Assembly: GCA_027487835.1 (NCBI GenBank)
Contig: JAIYCU010000016.1
Coordinates: forward strand, 39,313-103,312
Origin: Bacteroidota bacterium
GTDB taxonomy: Bacteria > Bacteroidota > Bacteroidia > UKL13-3
Reading direction: 5' to 3'
DNA length: 64,000 nt
Shown: positions 63,845-64,000 of the stretch, piece by piece
Layout of the letters: each line of letters begins with the position of its first letter
Numbering within the stretch: position 1 is the first letter of the stretch
Notes under the pieces: model-generated
What the model was told of the DNA's origin: nothing
Seen by the model: the letters and a program-made list of their open reading frames with translations, nothing else
Databases searched by the model: none
Made by a program: the position numbers and the translations under genes

Positions 63845-64000
63845 TTATTTAAGTGAATCACCGGTAAAAGGTAAAACTGCGATGTGACGAGCACGTTTAA
63901 CAGCTTGAGCTACCTTACGTTGATATTTTAATGAAGTTCCAGTAAGTCTGCGAGGCAGAATTTTACCTTGATCGTTCACAAATTTCAATAAGAAGTTTGC
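63845..64000 (-). CDS. rpsR: 30S ribosomal protein S18 (5' end outside window)
   Basis: The last 51 codons are present, ending TAA at 63845. They contain [12 protein letters not shown] and [18 protein letters not shown], the core of S18, a small-subunit protein that pairs with S6 at the platform. The start and first residues are beyond the window edge. Confidence 0.95.
   Translation of the reverse strand, partial: ANFLLKFVNDQGKILPRRLTGTSLKYQRKVAQAVKRARHIAVLPFTGDSLK

Noticed and set aside
1..64000. GGTTTGAACC as a promoter or operator motif
   Set aside because: Nearly all copies are inside coding sequence and without fixed distance or orientation to gene starts.

Overview
The window is a gene-dense stretch of an AT-rich Bacteroidota chromosome, probably from the Chitinophagia/Sphingobacteriia side, though I cannot name a genus. 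The evidence is: five secreted proteins with C-terminal type IX secretion (T9SS) sorting domains; promoters of the Bacteroidota form TTG-N17-23-TAnnTTTG; few Shine-Dalgarno sequences except before rplI; and Bacteroidota-typical neighbourhoods (serC-serA-DUF1015, DUF3822-rsmD-coaD, DUF1800-DUF1501). I saw no rRNA, CRISPR array, transposase, integrase or phage gene.

Layout. 1-4.9 kb: serine biosynthesis (serC, serA, DUF1015), a small envelope protein, a rhomboid protease and a YfcE-like phosphodiesterase. 5-17 kb: surface and secreted proteins (an M43 metalloprotease, an SBBP-type repeat protein, a 1711-residue repeat adhesin-like protein, a WG-repeat protein) and one tRNA-Ser(UGA). 17-20.6 kb: a 21-bp repeat array, then acr3 and arsC (arsenic) with a SET-domain gene; a small four-helix-bundle gene bracketed by short tandem repeats separates acr3 from arsC. 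20.6-31.7 kb: housekeeping (rluF, ispE, an ABC ATPase, gatC, plsC, pyrE, NUDIX, coaD, rsmD, DUF3822); a GxxExxY gene bracketed by inverted repeat arrays separates rsmD from coaD. 31.7-37.6 kb: a thioesterase, two thioredoxin-fold proteins with a probable frameshifted small gene, a beta-CASP nuclease, a DMT transporter and a PolX/PHP protein. 37.6-40.7 kb: a class III polyhydroxyalkanoate locus (phaC, phaE, phaJ). 40.7-54.4 kb: a glycosyltransferase, miaE, an MBL-rhodanese sulfur enzyme, a band-7 protein, arsM-arsR, mltG, a seven-heme cytochrome with TPRs, a rhodanese, a large T9SS protein, a PASTA protein, marC and DUF3467. 54.4-64 kb: a GT39-like transferase, an aldehyde dehydrogenase, DUF1800/DUF1501, lipB, terC, miaA, rplI and the end of rpsR.

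Functional links. Arsenic handling is split into an efflux/reduction unit (acr3, arsC) and a methylation/regulation unit (arsM, arsR) about 26 kb apart, the latter with a visible promoter and operator. miaA and miaE, which start and finish the A37 modification, share the window with a tRNA-Ser whose A36-A37-A38 is a MiaA-type substrate. phaJ supplies monomer to the PhaEC synthase.

Three signals stand out. First, the 10-mer GGTTTGAACC (or its complement) occurs 16 times, mostly inside genes, in both orientations and several reading frames, where about 0.1 is expected by chance; it looks like a DNA-level iterated site. Second, two unrelated small genes (four-helix bundle, GxxExxY) each sit between two genes of an apparent operon, flanked by short-period repeat arrays in opposite orientation, with the upstream host gene's stop codon inside the array. 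Third, an uninterrupted 21-bp array at 17.76-18.05 kb alternates two spacer types between approximate direct repeats.
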